Origin: CAVQJU01 sp963712905
GTDB lineage: Bacteria > Acidobacteriota > Vicinamibacteria > Vicinamibacterales > CAVVIG01
NCBI GenBank assembly: GCA_963712905.1
Contig: CAVQJU010000011.1
Coordinates: 186,001-250,000 of the forward strand
Direction: 5' to 3'
DNA: 64,000 bases
This document shows, piece after piece, positions 24,875 to 33,111 of this stretch; within the stretch, counting starts at the first letter, position 1, and the number at the start of each line of letters is the position of its first letter. Both the position numbers and the translations under genes were made by a program. The notes under the pieces are model-generated. The model was given only the letters and a program-made list of their open reading frames with translations. It was not told the DNA's origin and did no database searches.

Positions 24875-26551
24875 ATGATCGCAGCCGTGCTTTTCGGCCT
24901 GGTCGTTGCCGTTCTGTTCGCGGCGCCGGCGTGGATGACCTGGCGCGCCCGGAAACGCCTGCTCGGCCGGATTCGCGCGGAATGGACCCATGGCCGCGAA
25001 GTCCCGCGAGACATGGACGCGGTGTCCGACTTGTTCCGATTCCGGCCCGCAGCGGGTGGCTCGCTCGACGACCGCACCTGGAATGATCTCCTGCTGAACG
25101 ACGTCTTCGCGCTTCTGGACCGAACCGAAAGCAGCGTCGGCCAACAGATGCTCTACTGTCGTTTACGCTCGGCGCCGTCGCCGAAGTCCCTGATTGCGTT
25201 CGACGCGCTGATAGCCAGCGTCGCGAGCGACGGGTCTCGACGCGAACGAGCACAGGTGCGGCTGGCCGGGCTGCGGTCTCCGGCCGCCTACAACCTGCAT
25301 CGGCTTGCCGGCCCCGACGCTCTCACCAGCCCGCGGTGGCACATCGTGATCCCAGTCTGGACCGTGGTGGCTCTATTCACGATGTCGCTCGCGTATTTCC
25401 GGCCGGAGTTCGTGTTTGCGGGGGCGGTCTGCTTCGTGGGGAACGTGGCGATTCGCATCGTGACGGCCCATCGTGCTGTTGGACAAATTGCCTGGTTCAG
25501 GCAGCTTGGGCCGCTGCTCTCGGTGGCGGACGAACTGGTGACGTTCGGCACTCCGGAGACGACTCCGATCACGGCAGCTCTGGCGCCGGACCTCGTCTCG
25601 CTCCGGCAGCTTGGGCGCATTGCGAGGTGGCTCAGCCGGGATCCGCTTGCTACCGACTACCTCGCGTTCATCATCCTGGAATTCATCAACTTGCTGTTCC
25701 TCCTGGACGCGAACGCGTTCTACTTTGCCAGCCGTGAACTCGAGGTGCATGGGCCGCACCTGCTGAGGGTCATCGAAGCCGTCGGCGAGATCGATGCGGC
25801 GATTGCCGTCGCGTCGTTTCGGTCCGGCGCAGGCGCGTGGATCCGCCCGCGCTTCGAGCCGGCGGACTCGCGTTCGACGTTCGCCGACCTCCGGCATCCG
25901 CTCGTGGAGCCGGCGGTGCCCAATTCGATCGAGCTGGCGCCGCCGCACGGGGTGCTGGTAACGGGCTCCAACATGTCGGGCAAATCCACGTTTCTTCGGA
26001 CTGTTGGCATCAACGTCGTGCTGGCGCAGACGATCAACACGTGTCTGGCCCGCGTCTACGAAGCGCCGGTCTACCAAGTGCGCAGCTGCATCGGCCGGTC
26101 TGACGATTTGCTTGCCGGGAAGAGCTACTACCTCGTGGAAGTCGAAGCCGTGCTCGCGCTAGTCACCGCGAGCGGACAGCTGGCGCCGCATCTATTCATC
26201 TTCGATGAGCTCTTCAGGGGCACAAATGCTGTAGAGCGAATCGCCGCGGCGGAGGCGGTCCTCGCGGCGCTCATCGAGGGTGGCAAGCCGCACGTCGTGC
26301 TCGCCGCGACGCACGACGGCGAGCTCGTCGACCTGCTGCGGGACAGCTACACCGTCTGCCACTTCGGCGATGCCCTGGGACCGGATGGCCTGACGTTCGA
26401 CTATCGCCTCACGCCGGGTCCAGCCACAAGCCGTAACGCGATTGCGTTGCTCGAACTCAGCGGCGCGCCCGAAGCCGTCGTCAAGCGGGCGCTGGATCGC
26501 GCGGCCGCGCTCGATCGCCAGCGGCGGCAACGGACGGAGGAGCCTGTCTAG
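24875..26551 (+). CDS. Membrane-anchored MutS-like ATPase
   Basis: 558 residues. One N-terminal membrane helix (I-A-A-V-L-F-G-L-V-V-A-V-L-F) and a hydrophobic pair at about 150-190 (I-V-I-P-V-W-T-V-V-A-L-F, then F-V-F-A-G-A-V-C-F-V-G) surround a helical lever-like region. The C-terminal ABC-type ATPase has Walker A G-S-N-M-S-G-K-S-T-F-L-R near 370, a D-D-L-L-A-G-K-S-Y-Y-L-V-E-V-E signature and Walker B L-F-I-F-D-E-L-F-R-G-T-N near 440, then A-T-H-D-G-E-L. These motifs are clearly MutS. The mismatch-recognition domain is absent, so it is not a mismatch repair MutS. This is a membrane variant of unknown role. Confidence 0.88.
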   Translation: MIAAVLFGLVVAVLFAAPAWMTWRARKRLLGRIRAEWTHGREVPRDMDAVSDLFRFRPAAGGSLDDRTWNDLLLNDVFALLDRTESSVGQQMLYCRLRSAPSPKSLIAFDALIASVASDGSRRERAQVRLAGLRSPAAYNLHRLAGPDALTSPRWHIVIPVWTVVALFTMSLAYFRPEFVFAGAVCFVGNVAIRIVTAHRAVGQIAWFRQLGPLLSVADELVTFGTPETTPITAALAPDLVSLRQLGRIARWLSRDPLATDYLAFIILEFINLLFLLDANAFYFASRELEVHGPHLLRVIEAVGEIDAAIAVASFRSGAGAWIRPRFEPADSRSTFADLRHPLVEPAVPNSIELAPPHGVLVTGSNMSGKSTFLRTVGINVVLAQTINTCLARVYEAPVYQVRSCIGRSDDLLAGKSYYLVEVEAVLALVTASGQLAPHLFIFDELFRGTNAVERIAAAEAVLAALIEGGKPHVVLAATHDGELVDLLRDSYTVCHFGDALGPDGLTFDYRLTPGPATSRNAIALLELSGAPEAVVKRALDRAAALDRQRRQRTEEPV

Positions 26552-26572
26552 TACCTGGCCGTTGGAAGCAAG

Positions 26573-27625
26573 TTACTTCTTCTTCAGCGTCCCCGTCAGC
26601 CCTTCGCGCGAGCAGTTGAACGGCTCGATCTTCAAATCAGACGGCGCGTACTCCGTCGTCCCGCGGTTGAACGGCTGTGTGAAGAACTCCGGGTCCGCCA
26701 TGTCGACTTCGACGACGAGCCGCTGACCCGCGGCATCGAGGTGCAGCCGCTCGACCGTGGTGAGCGCCGCTGAATGGAGCAGTCCCTTCGTCGGCTGGCC
26801 CGGCGTTTCGACGTACTGATTCAGCACGCCGGCGGCGTAGTTCGCCGTTTCGATGACCAGCGTGTCGCCGTCGAAGTGGCCGATCGAGTGGCCGAGCGAA
26901 CTTCGCGGACCGTTCTTGGGATGGTCTTTCATGTTCATGTGGATGAGGCGCCGTACGTCCATCCACTCGTGATGCAGGACGATGTCGCCTTTGTCGTGCA
27001 CGATCTCGAGCGGCGTGCCGGGCGCGCCCCAGACGCGGCGGATGGCGACGGGGTCGCAACGGAACGTCGGATCATCTTTGAAGGGATCGTACGCGGCGAC
27101 GGCCTTTTCGCCCGCCGGCGTCAGGAACTGCATCATCGGCTGCGGGCCGCTGGTGCTTCGGTTCCGTGTCGGCGCGAGCAGCCAAGTGCCGAAGATGTCC
27201 GTCCGCTTCGCGAGCGCCGGCGTCGCCGGAGATCCTCCGAGACCGTTGGCGCTCACGACGCGGCCGTCCGCGAACTCGACGCTGCTGAAGAAGCACATGT
27301 AGAGGCTGTGCCGCGACAGGGATCCCTTGACGCGCACTTTGGTGCCGGCCTTGAGCGTCGCCGGCGTCAGCCCGGCGCGCGAGAGCTGCGTGACGCCGTT
27401 CGATTCGCAGACGTACTCGCGCGTCTGGCCGTTCTCGTCGACCGCGGCGATGTGGAGGTAGCTGTGCGGATTGCGTGCCTCGAACTCGGTCACGGTCCCG
27501 GAAATGCTCACCGGTTTGCTCGCGTCGAAGTGCGGCGCGAAGCTATGATGCGCGAGCGCGTTGGACGCGCCGAGCGAAACGCCGACCGCCAGGGTAGTTC
27601 GTAGGGCGACGTGTCTCAGCGGCAT
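26573..27625 (-). CDS. Secreted DUF6152-like protein with 'G-D-T-L-V-I-E-T' core
   Basis: 350 residues. The signal peptide ends A-L-A-H-H-S-F, the His-rich mature start of the DUF6152 group. An OB-like N-terminal domain (V-S-I-S-G-T-V-T-E-F-E-A-R-N-P-H-S-Y-L, about 38-125) is followed by a second domain with D-G-D-T-L-V-I-E-T-A-N-Y near 260 and W-x-D-V-R-R-L-I-H. The second half is homologous in motif to the proteins at 3383 and 50432. Gene start follows a GGGAGGAG site. It converges with the MutS-like gene. Function unknown; the family is widespread in organisms with many secreted oxidoreductases. Confidence 0.82.
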   Translation of the reverse strand: MPLRHVALRTTLAVGVSLGASNALAHHSFAPHFDASKPVSISGTVTEFEARNPHSYLHIAAVDENGQTREYVCESNGVTQLSRAGLTPATLKAGTKVRVKGSLSRHSLYMCFFSSVEFADGRVVSANGLGGSPATPALAKRTDIFGTWLLAPTRNRSTSGPQPMMQFLTPAGEKAVAAYDPFKDDPTFRCDPVAIRRVWGAPGTPLEIVHDKGDIVLHHEWMDVRRLIHMNMKDHPKNGPRSSLGHSIGHFDGDTLVIETANYAAGVLNQYVETPGQPTKGLLHSAALTTVERLHLDAAGQRLVVEVDMADPEFFTQPFNRGTTEYAPSDLKIEPFNCSREGLTGTLKKK

Positions 27626-27692
27626 GCGGCTCCTCCCGGATGCAGGTGCCGAGAGTATAAGCCTTCCAGCCTTGGGCTGGTTGTTGGCGAGA

Positions 27693-28979
27693 TCACTTGT
27701 TGGGCCGCGCAGCAGTTGCGTTCGATATCACGACGCCTCCCTTGACGGTCGTCACCACTTTCAGCACGTCGTAGACGTCTCTCAGCGGATCGCCGTTGAC
27801 GACGACGATGTCCGCCAGCTTGCCCGGCTCGAGCGTCCCGAGCTGATCCTGCTTGAGCGCCGATCGCGCGGCGTTCCTCGTCAGAATCGCGACGATGTCT
27901 CTCGGCGAAAAGACCAGGCTGAGCGCTCGCAGCTCGTCTTTCAACGACTCCTTCGGCGGCCACGACGTGTCGGTGCCGTAACCGAGCGAGATGCCGGCTT
28001 CCCAGAGGATGCGCGCGTTCACCGGACCCTGGCCCGCGCTCGAGATCGTGTTCCACGGAAAGGGCAGCGCGTCGCGGAACAGCGGCATGTTGTCACGTGA
28101 GAAGTGCGGCGTGAAGACCGCCAGCGTCGTCGTCATCGGGATGCCGGCCTTGACGATCTTCTGCACGGCGGCCGGGTCTTCTTCGAGGCGTCCGATGTGC
28201 GGCGTGTGGACCAGCACCGCGGGGCCGGCGTCCACGGCCCCGAGCGTGTCGATGACGGTCACGGCATGCGTGATCGTCGGCAGGTTGTGCCTCTTTCCCT
28301 CGTTGACGATCAACCGAAGCGTCTCAACTTCGGGCCCGCCCGGCGTCACGGTGATCACGGTCTTGATGTAGTCGAAGCCGGCCTTCGCGGTCGCTTCCAC
28401 CGCAGCGACGGTTTCCGCGGCGGGAATGGCGCCGGCGGGCTCGGTCGGACGGAGCGGCGGCCGCGAGTTGTCGAAGCGGGCAGGATCGCCACCACGTCCG
28501 CCGGCGGCTCCGCGCCCTCCGCCCGCGGCGCGCGCGAGCGGGACCAGCCTTGCCGCGAAGATCCGCGGACCTTTAATCGCTCCGGATTCAGTTCGCCGCC
28601 GGAGTTCCAGTCCGTCCTCTTGCGTGATGGCGGACAGCACGGTGGTAAAGCCGGCTTCAAGGAACGCGCGCATCTGCGTCGGGGCGTCCTTTTCCAGCCA
28701 CTCGGCCGTGTTGCCGGGGATGGGATGACGATGCGCGTCGATGAAGCCGGGCATCACGGTCATGCCACGTGCGTTGATGACGCGCGCGCCGGGCAGCGCG
28801 GCCGGAGTACCGGCCGCCACCGACGCGATCTTGCCGTCGCGAACGACGACGGCCCCGCGCTCGATGACTGTGCCGGTGCCATCCAGGATTCTGGCGTTGG
28901 TGATGACGAGGCTCTGAGCGGCAGCCGGGTAGGCGCCCGCCGCGAGTGCCAGACCCATCAGGGCGGTCAGCTTCTTCAT
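27693..28979 (-). CDS. Exported amidohydrolase (imidazolonepropionase/prolidase-like)
   Basis: 428 residues, signal peptide ending A-A-A-Q. Metal-dependent amidohydrolase fold: small beta domain with I-T-N-A-R-I-L-D-G-T-G, metal motif P-G-F-I-D-A-H-R-H near 82 (H-x-H), a His in T-I-T-H-A-V-T near 240, a further His in L-V-H-T-P-H and the Asp in G-Y-G-T-D-T-S near 345, then E-P-G-K-L-A-D-I-V-V-V-N-G-D-P at the end. A Gly-rich insertion (about 150-165) is unusual. Likely a periplasmic hydrolase of cyclic amides or peptides; exact substrate unknown. Confidence 0.87.
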   Translation of the reverse strand: MKKLTALMGLALAAGAYPAAAQSLVITNARILDGTGTVIERGAVVVRDGKIASVAAGTPAALPGARVINARGMTVMPGFIDAHRHPIPGNTAEWLEKDAPTQMRAFLEAGFTTVLSAITQEDGLELRRRTESGAIKGPRIFAARLVPLARAAGGGRGAAGGRGGDPARFDNSRPPLRPTEPAGAIPAAETVAAVEATAKAGFDYIKTVITVTPGGPEVETLRLIVNEGKRHNLPTITHAVTVIDTLGAVDAGPAVLVHTPHIGRLEEDPAAVQKIVKAGIPMTTTLAVFTPHFSRDNMPLFRDALPFPWNTISSAGQGPVNARILWEAGISLGYGTDTSWPPKESLKDELRALSLVFSPRDIVAILTRNAARSALKQDQLGTLEPGKLADIVVVNGDPLRDVYDVLKVVTTVKGGVVISNATAARPNK

Positions 28980-29040
28980 GCGCGTAGTCTCCCACGTGCT
29001 GTTGGCAACGCCCGCACAGAAGTCGCGCGTCTTCGTCTCG

Positions 29041-30327
29041 CTATCGGCCCGACCCGCGGGCTACGGCCGCAGGCGCCCTGAACAGCGAGAGATCGATCGC
29101 TTCGGCCATCGCCTTGTAGCCGGCGTCGTTGGGATGCAGGTGATCGCCCGAGTCGTACAGCGCGAGGAACTGCGACGGGTGCGCGGGATCGCGCGTCGCG
29201 GCGTCGAAATCGACCACGGCGTCGTAGGCGCGGCCCGTGCGGATCCACTCGTTGAGCGCCTGCCGCTTGGCCTCGCCCTCCTTCGTGAAATACGCCGCGC
29301 CCTCGAACGGCGTCAGCGTGGCGCCGTAGATGGTGACGCCCCGCGCGTGCGCGCGCTCGACGAGCTGCTTGTGGGCGGCGATCAAGTCGGCGGCGGTCGG
29401 CGTCGGGTTCTGGCGGGCGTTGCCGATGTCGTTGATGCCTTCGAGCACGATGATGTGGCGGACGCCGGGCACGTCGAGCGCGTCGCGGTCGAAGCGCGCC
29501 AGCGCGTTGATGCCGGCCTGAAAGGCCCCCTCGCTGAGGACCCGGTTTCCGCCGATACCGCTGTTGGCGACGCCGAACGGAAGGCCCTGCGCGGCAAGCC
29601 GGCGGGCGAGCACGTCAGGCCAGCGGCCGTTGGCGTCGGCGGTCGATCGCGAGCCGTCGGTGATCGAGTCGCCGAAGGCGACCACGGTCTCCGCCGCCGC
29701 CGGCGCCATCACCTCGATGCGGGCCAGCCCGAACCAGCTCTGCGTTGTCGCCACCACAGGCAGCGTCGGCTTGCCTGCATGGTTGCCGGTCTCCGTCACG
29801 TAGCTGGTCTGCAGCGCCCCGTTGTGCATCGTCACCGGCGACGGCGCGTTGGTGTTGACGGGCAGATACAGATCGATCGCGATGTCGGCCGCGGCCGGGA
29901 AGACGAGCGCCACCGGATCGCTGAGCAGCATGGCGCCGGCCGGAATCGCGATCGTCGGCTGCCCGCTGAACGTGACCGCCCGGCCCGACGCCGCCACGAT
30001 GGCCGCGCCGCTGTCGCGGAGCGCCACGTGCGCCGCCCCGATGGTCAGCGGGGAGGTTCCGAACGTGTTGCTCAACACAACGCGGAGCTGGGAGCCGCCG
30101 ACGGTGGCGTGGACGATTTGCCGGAGCGTCTGGTTGTCGAAGTGCATGAAGGGGGCAGGCGGCGGGGCCGGTTGCGCCGCCGGTGCGGGGCTCTGCGGCC
30201 GTCCCACGCCCGCCGTTGACCAGGTCACGACCCAGTGATCGCCCGCGCGTTGCGCCAGCGCGGGGTTCCAGAGAACAACCGCCGTTATTGCCGCGACTGC
30301 CGCGCGAATGAGCCCGGAACGTCTCAT
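29041..30327 (-). CDS. Secreted SGNH/GDSL hydrolase
   Basis: 428 residues. An ATG at 30327 or 30330 follows a GGAGGG site; an in-frame GTG further upstream overlaps the RBS and is unlikely. Signal peptide (I-R-A-A-V-A-A-I-T-A-V-V-L-W) is followed by an N-terminal beta domain (about 30-190), as in two-domain rhamnogalacturonan- or xylan-esterase relatives. The SGNH blocks are clear: V-A-F-G-D-S-I-T-D-G (Ser), N-S-G-I-G-G-N (Gly), E-G-I-N-D-I-G (Asn) and D-H-L-H-P-N-D (Asp-His). Probably removes acyl or acetyl groups from carbohydrates. Confidence 0.88.
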   Translation of the reverse strand: MRRSGLIRAAVAAITAVVLWNPALAQRAGDHWVVTWSTAGVGRPQSPAPAAQPAPPPAPFMHFDNQTLRQIVHATVGGSQLRVVLSNTFGTSPLTIGAAHVALRDSGAAIVAASGRAVTFSGQPTIAIPAGAMLLSDPVALVFPAAADIAIDLYLPVNTNAPSPVTMHNGALQTSYVTETGNHAGKPTLPVVATTQSWFGLARIEVMAPAAAETVVAFGDSITDGSRSTADANGRWPDVLARRLAAQGLPFGVANSGIGGNRVLSEGAFQAGINALARFDRDALDVPGVRHIIVLEGINDIGNARQNPTPTAADLIAAHKQLVERAHARGVTIYGATLTPFEGAAYFTKEGEAKRQALNEWIRTGRAYDAVVDFDAATRDPAHPSQFLALYDSGDHLHPNDAGYKAMAEAIDLSLFRAPAAVARGSGR

Positions 30328-30442
30328 CATGCCCTCCACTGCTGTCGGCCGCTGCCGATCTCGCCGGCCGGATTATATGTCGCCTCGGCCTCATGGGCGG
30401 GCTCGCCGACAAGGTGCGATAGAGTACGGCCCTGGAGGACCG

Positions 30443-30769
30443 ATGCACTATCACGACTCAGACGATTTCAAGCAACTCCGAGAACTGAAGGCGATGGCCC
30501 CGGCCGAATTCAAGGTGTGGCTCGACCTCGATTCGATCACCGGGAAAGAGGACGGCGCGATCCCCAGGAAGTTCCGCGAGCTGATCGCCCTCGCGGTCGC
30601 CTGCACCACCCAGTGCCCGTATTGCCTTGATGCGCACACCAAGAATGCCAAGAAGGCGGGCGCGACCCGTCAGGAGGTTGCCGAGGCCGTGTTCCTCGCG
30701 GCCGCGCTCAGGGCCGGGGCGGCGGCGACGCACGGGATGCTCGCCATGAAGCTCTTCGACCGCGAATAA
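30443..30769 (+). CDS. AhpD-like carboxymuconolactone-decarboxylase-family protein
   Basis: 108 residues, cytosolic. The redox motif T-T-Q-C-P-Y-C-L-D-A-H-T near residue 55 is the C-x-x-C-x-x-x-H of AhpD-like disulfide reductases. R-K-F-R-E-L-I-A-L-A-V-A and A-A-A-L-R-A-G-A-A-A-T-H are the family helices. Likely a peroxide- or alkylhydroperoxide-linked thiol reductase. ATG 30443 has GGAGGA upstream. The Nudix gene follows after a short repeat-like GGGTTGGGGGCTGGGTGATC spacer. Confidence 0.88.
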   Translation: MHYHDSDDFKQLRELKAMAPAEFKVWLDLDSITGKEDGAIPRKFRELIALAVACTTQCPYCLDAHTKNAKKAGATRQEVAEAVFLAAALRAGAAATHGMLAMKLFDRE

Positions 30770-30784
30770 CGGGTTGGGGGCTGG

Positions 30785-31297
30785 GTGATCGACCCGTTCA
30801 AGTTTTGCCCGCGGTGCGGGCGTCCGATGATCGAGGCTGCACGCCGGGTCTGCTCCGACCCGGCGTGCGGTTTCGTTCAGCGCACCAACCCGACGCCCGC
30901 CGTCGGCGCCCTGGTCGAGTACGAGGGTGACATCATCCTCGCGCGCAATGTGAAGTGGCCCGACGGCTGGTTCGCGCTGATCACCGGCTACCTCGAGGCG
31001 GGTGAGGAGCCGACGGCGGCCGTCGAACGCGAGCTGAAGGAAGAGTTGAACCTCGACGCCGTCGAAATCCATCCCATCGGCAACTACATTTTCGAGCGCA
31101 AGAACGAAGTCATGTTGTGCTACCACGTCGTCGCGGCGGGGGAGCTGAGGCTCGGCGCAGAGTTGTGCGATTACCGCCGCTACAAGCCGCACGAGCTCAA
31201 GCCGTGGCCCCGTGCGACAGGATTTGCCGTCGCGGACTGGATGCGCGCGCGCGGCCTCGAGGTCGAATTCGTCGATTTTCCTTCCTATCAGAACTAG
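30785..31297 (+). CDS. Nudix hydrolase with N-terminal zinc ribbon (NudC-like)
   Basis: 170 residues. A zinc ribbon C-P-R-C-G-R-P-M and C-S-D-P-A-C-G occupies residues 8-28 as in NADH pyrophosphatases. The Nudix box G-Y-L-E-A-G-E-E-P-T-A-A-V-E-R-E-L-K-E-E near 68-90 keeps the catalytic R-E-x-x-E-E, although the Gly before the last hydrophobic is Asn. The C-terminal NudC array is shorter than in full NADH pyrophosphatases, so a nucleotide-diphosphate substrate is likely but not specified. The GTG start overlaps a G-rich spacer. Confidence 0.88.
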   Translation: MIDPFKFCPRCGRPMIEAARRVCSDPACGFVQRTNPTPAVGALVEYEGDIILARNVKWPDGWFALITGYLEAGEEPTAAVERELKEELNLDAVEIHPIGNYIFERKNEVMLCYHVVAAGELRLGAELCDYRRYKPHELKPWPRATGFAVADWMRARGLEVEFVDFPSYQN

Positions 31298-31302
31298 AGA
31301 CT

Positions 31303-31383
31303 CTTCTCACGAAGTCACGAAGGTCACGAAGACCATTCTTTGAAGAGAAATGCTTCGTGTCCTTCGTGTCTTCGTGAAAAAGG
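31303..31383. repeat. CACGAAG-type palindromic repeat (diverged relative of CACAGAG family)
   Basis: Left arm CTCACGAAGTCACGAAGGTC repeats the 8-9 base word CACGAAGGT; right arm TTCGTGTCCTTCGTGTCTTC is its complement, around a loop near TTCTTTGAAGAGAA. The stem has the same architecture as the CACAGAG copies but different words. It lies between convergent Nudix and sigma-factor genes. Confidence 0.75.
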
Positions 31384-31393
31384 AAAAGCGGAT

Positions 31394-32661
31394 TCAGGAC
31401 GACGATCGCAGCTCCGCCAGGCGGCGTTCGATGAAGCGCCGTTGGGGCGCCTGCGTCGTGAGCGCCAGCGCGCGCTCGTACGCGGCGATCGCGTCGGCCG
31501 TGCGGCCCAGGCGCCGGCAGAGATCGGCGCGGGCGGTGTGGGCGAGGTGGTAGTCCGTCAGCTCCCCGCGCGCGAGGATCCGGTCGATGAGCGCCAGCCC
31601 CGCCTGCGGGCCGTCGCGCATGGCGATCGCCACCGCGCGGTTGAGCTCGACCACCGGCGAAGGATCGATGCGCAGCAGGACGTCGTACACGCCCGCGATC
31701 TGCGCCCAGTCCGTCGTCGCGCTGTCGCCCGCCTGGGCATGCACGGCGGCAATCACCGCTTGCAGCGTGTACGGGCCCGGGCGCCGGAACGACAGCGCGC
31801 GTTCGACCAGCGCCGAGCCCTGCGTCTATCTGCTCGCGGTTCCAGAGCGACCGATCCTGCGCGTCCAGGAGGACGATCTCTCCGTCGGACGATGTTCGCG
31901 CCGCGCGCCGCGCGTCGTGCAGCAGCATCAGCGCCAGCAGGCCAATCGCCTCCGGCTCGGGCAGCAGGTCGACCAGCAGCCGGCCCAGTCGAATGGCTTC
32001 GCCGGACAGGTCAGGGCGCGTCAGCGCGTCGCCGCCCGACGCCGAGTAGCCTTCGTTGAAGACCAGATAGATGACGTGCAGCACCGCGTCGAGGCGATCG
32101 GGCAGCTCGGCGAGCGCCGGCACCTGGTACGGAATGCGGGCGTCGCGGATCTTGCCCTTGGCGCGCACGATGCGCTGCGCCAGCGTCGGCGCCGACGTCA
32201 GGAACGCGCGCGCGATCTGCTCGGTTTCGAGCCCGCACACCTCGCGCAGCGTCAGCGCGATGCGGGCGTCCGCGCTCAACGCCGGATGGCAGCAGGTGAA
32301 GATCAGGCGGAGGCGGTCGTCCTCGACGCCCTCGTCCTCGTCCGCCGGTCCGGCCGCCGCGACGGCCTCGAGCTGCTCGGCCACGCCGCTCAGCGCCGGC
32401 ATCGAACCTCGCGTTCCGCCGCAGCTTGTCGATCGCCTTGAATCGTCCGGTCGAGACGAGCCACGCGCGCGGGTTGTCAGGCATGCCGTCGCGCGGCCAC
32501 GCATCGAGCGCCGCCGTGAACGCGTCGTGCATCGCTTCCTCGGCCCGATCGAAATCGCCGAGCAGTCGAATCAGCGTGGCCAGCACGCGGCGCGAATCGG
32601 ACCGGTAGATCGCCCCGATCGCGTCGCGCGCGCGTGCCGCTTCCTCGTCTCCGTCGGACAG
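31394..32661 (-). CDS. ECF42-like RNA polymerase sigma factor with TPR tail (two frameshifts)
   Basis: About 420 residues when rejoined. Sigma2 region: R-S-D-S-R-R-V-L-A-T-L-I-R-L-L-G-D and A-F-T-A-A-L-D-A-W-P, then N-P-R-A-W-L-V-S-T-G-R. Sigma4 region: R-I-A-L-T-L-R-E-V-C-G-L and A-I-A-R-A-F-L-type helix (E-Q-I-A-R-A-F-L-T-S). The C-terminal helical tail (V-V-E-L-N-R-A-V-A-I-A-M) is typical of ECF42/SigJ-type factors. One extra base near 32402 (R-F-D-A to G-V-A-E-Q-L-E) and one near 31830 (W-N-R-E-Q-I to A-L-V-E-R-A-L-S-F) break the frame. The start seems to be a CTG at 32661 after a GAGGGAGAA site; no ATG/GTG is available nearby. The upstream DGPF gene is the usual partner. Confidence 0.85.
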
Positions 32662-32674
32662 AGCGGTTCTCCCT

Positions 32675-33025
32675 CTAGCCGAACACCTCGATCGGCCGGA
32701 CCTCGACGGACCCCGTCTTGGCCGCCGGGATCTTACCCGCGACCTGGATCGCGTCGTTCAGATCCTTGGCCTCGATGAGGTAATAGCCGCCGAGCTGCTC
32801 CTTCGTTTCGGCGAACGGACCGTCGGTCGTCGACAGCTTGCCCTGGCGGAGGCGGACGGTGGTTGCCGTCGAGACCCGCTTGAGCGCGTTCCCGCCGACG
32901 TAGTGCCCGCTCTTCTTGATCGCCTCGGTGAACGCGAAGTACTCGCCCATCAACGCTTCGCCCTGCTCACGCGTCATGCCGGCCGCCCCGCTCTCGTTGT
33001 CGTAGATCAGGCACAGATACTTCAT
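32675..33025 (-). CDS. DGPF/YCII-like protein, sigma-factor partner
   Basis: 116 residues. Starts M-K-Y-L-C-L-I-Y and contains the diagnostic T-D-G-P-F-A-E-T-K-E-Q-L-G-G-Y-Y motif near residue 70. This family is encoded next to ECF42 sigma factors in many bacteria and is thought to link them to signal or output, although no anti-sigma factor activity is established. Here the stop lies about 14 bases before the sigma-factor start, so the two form an operon. Confidence 0.9.
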   Translation of the reverse strand: MKYLCLIYDNESGAAGMTREQGEALMGEYFAFTEAIKKSGHYVGGNALKRVSTATTVRLRQGKLSTTDGPFAETKEQLGGYYLIEAKDLNDAIQVAGKIPAAKTGSVEVRPIEVFG

Positions 33026-33111
33026 GGCTTCGCTCCTTCGAATGTGGTTGAACCCGTCTTTCGGCAGATAGTCGTTCGGCGTGCCCCTGGATCGACAACG
33101 CCCGTAAACGC

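Noticed and set aside
24875..26551. Canonical mismatch repair MutS
   Set aside because: The protein is too short, lacks the mismatch-binding domain and contains membrane segments.
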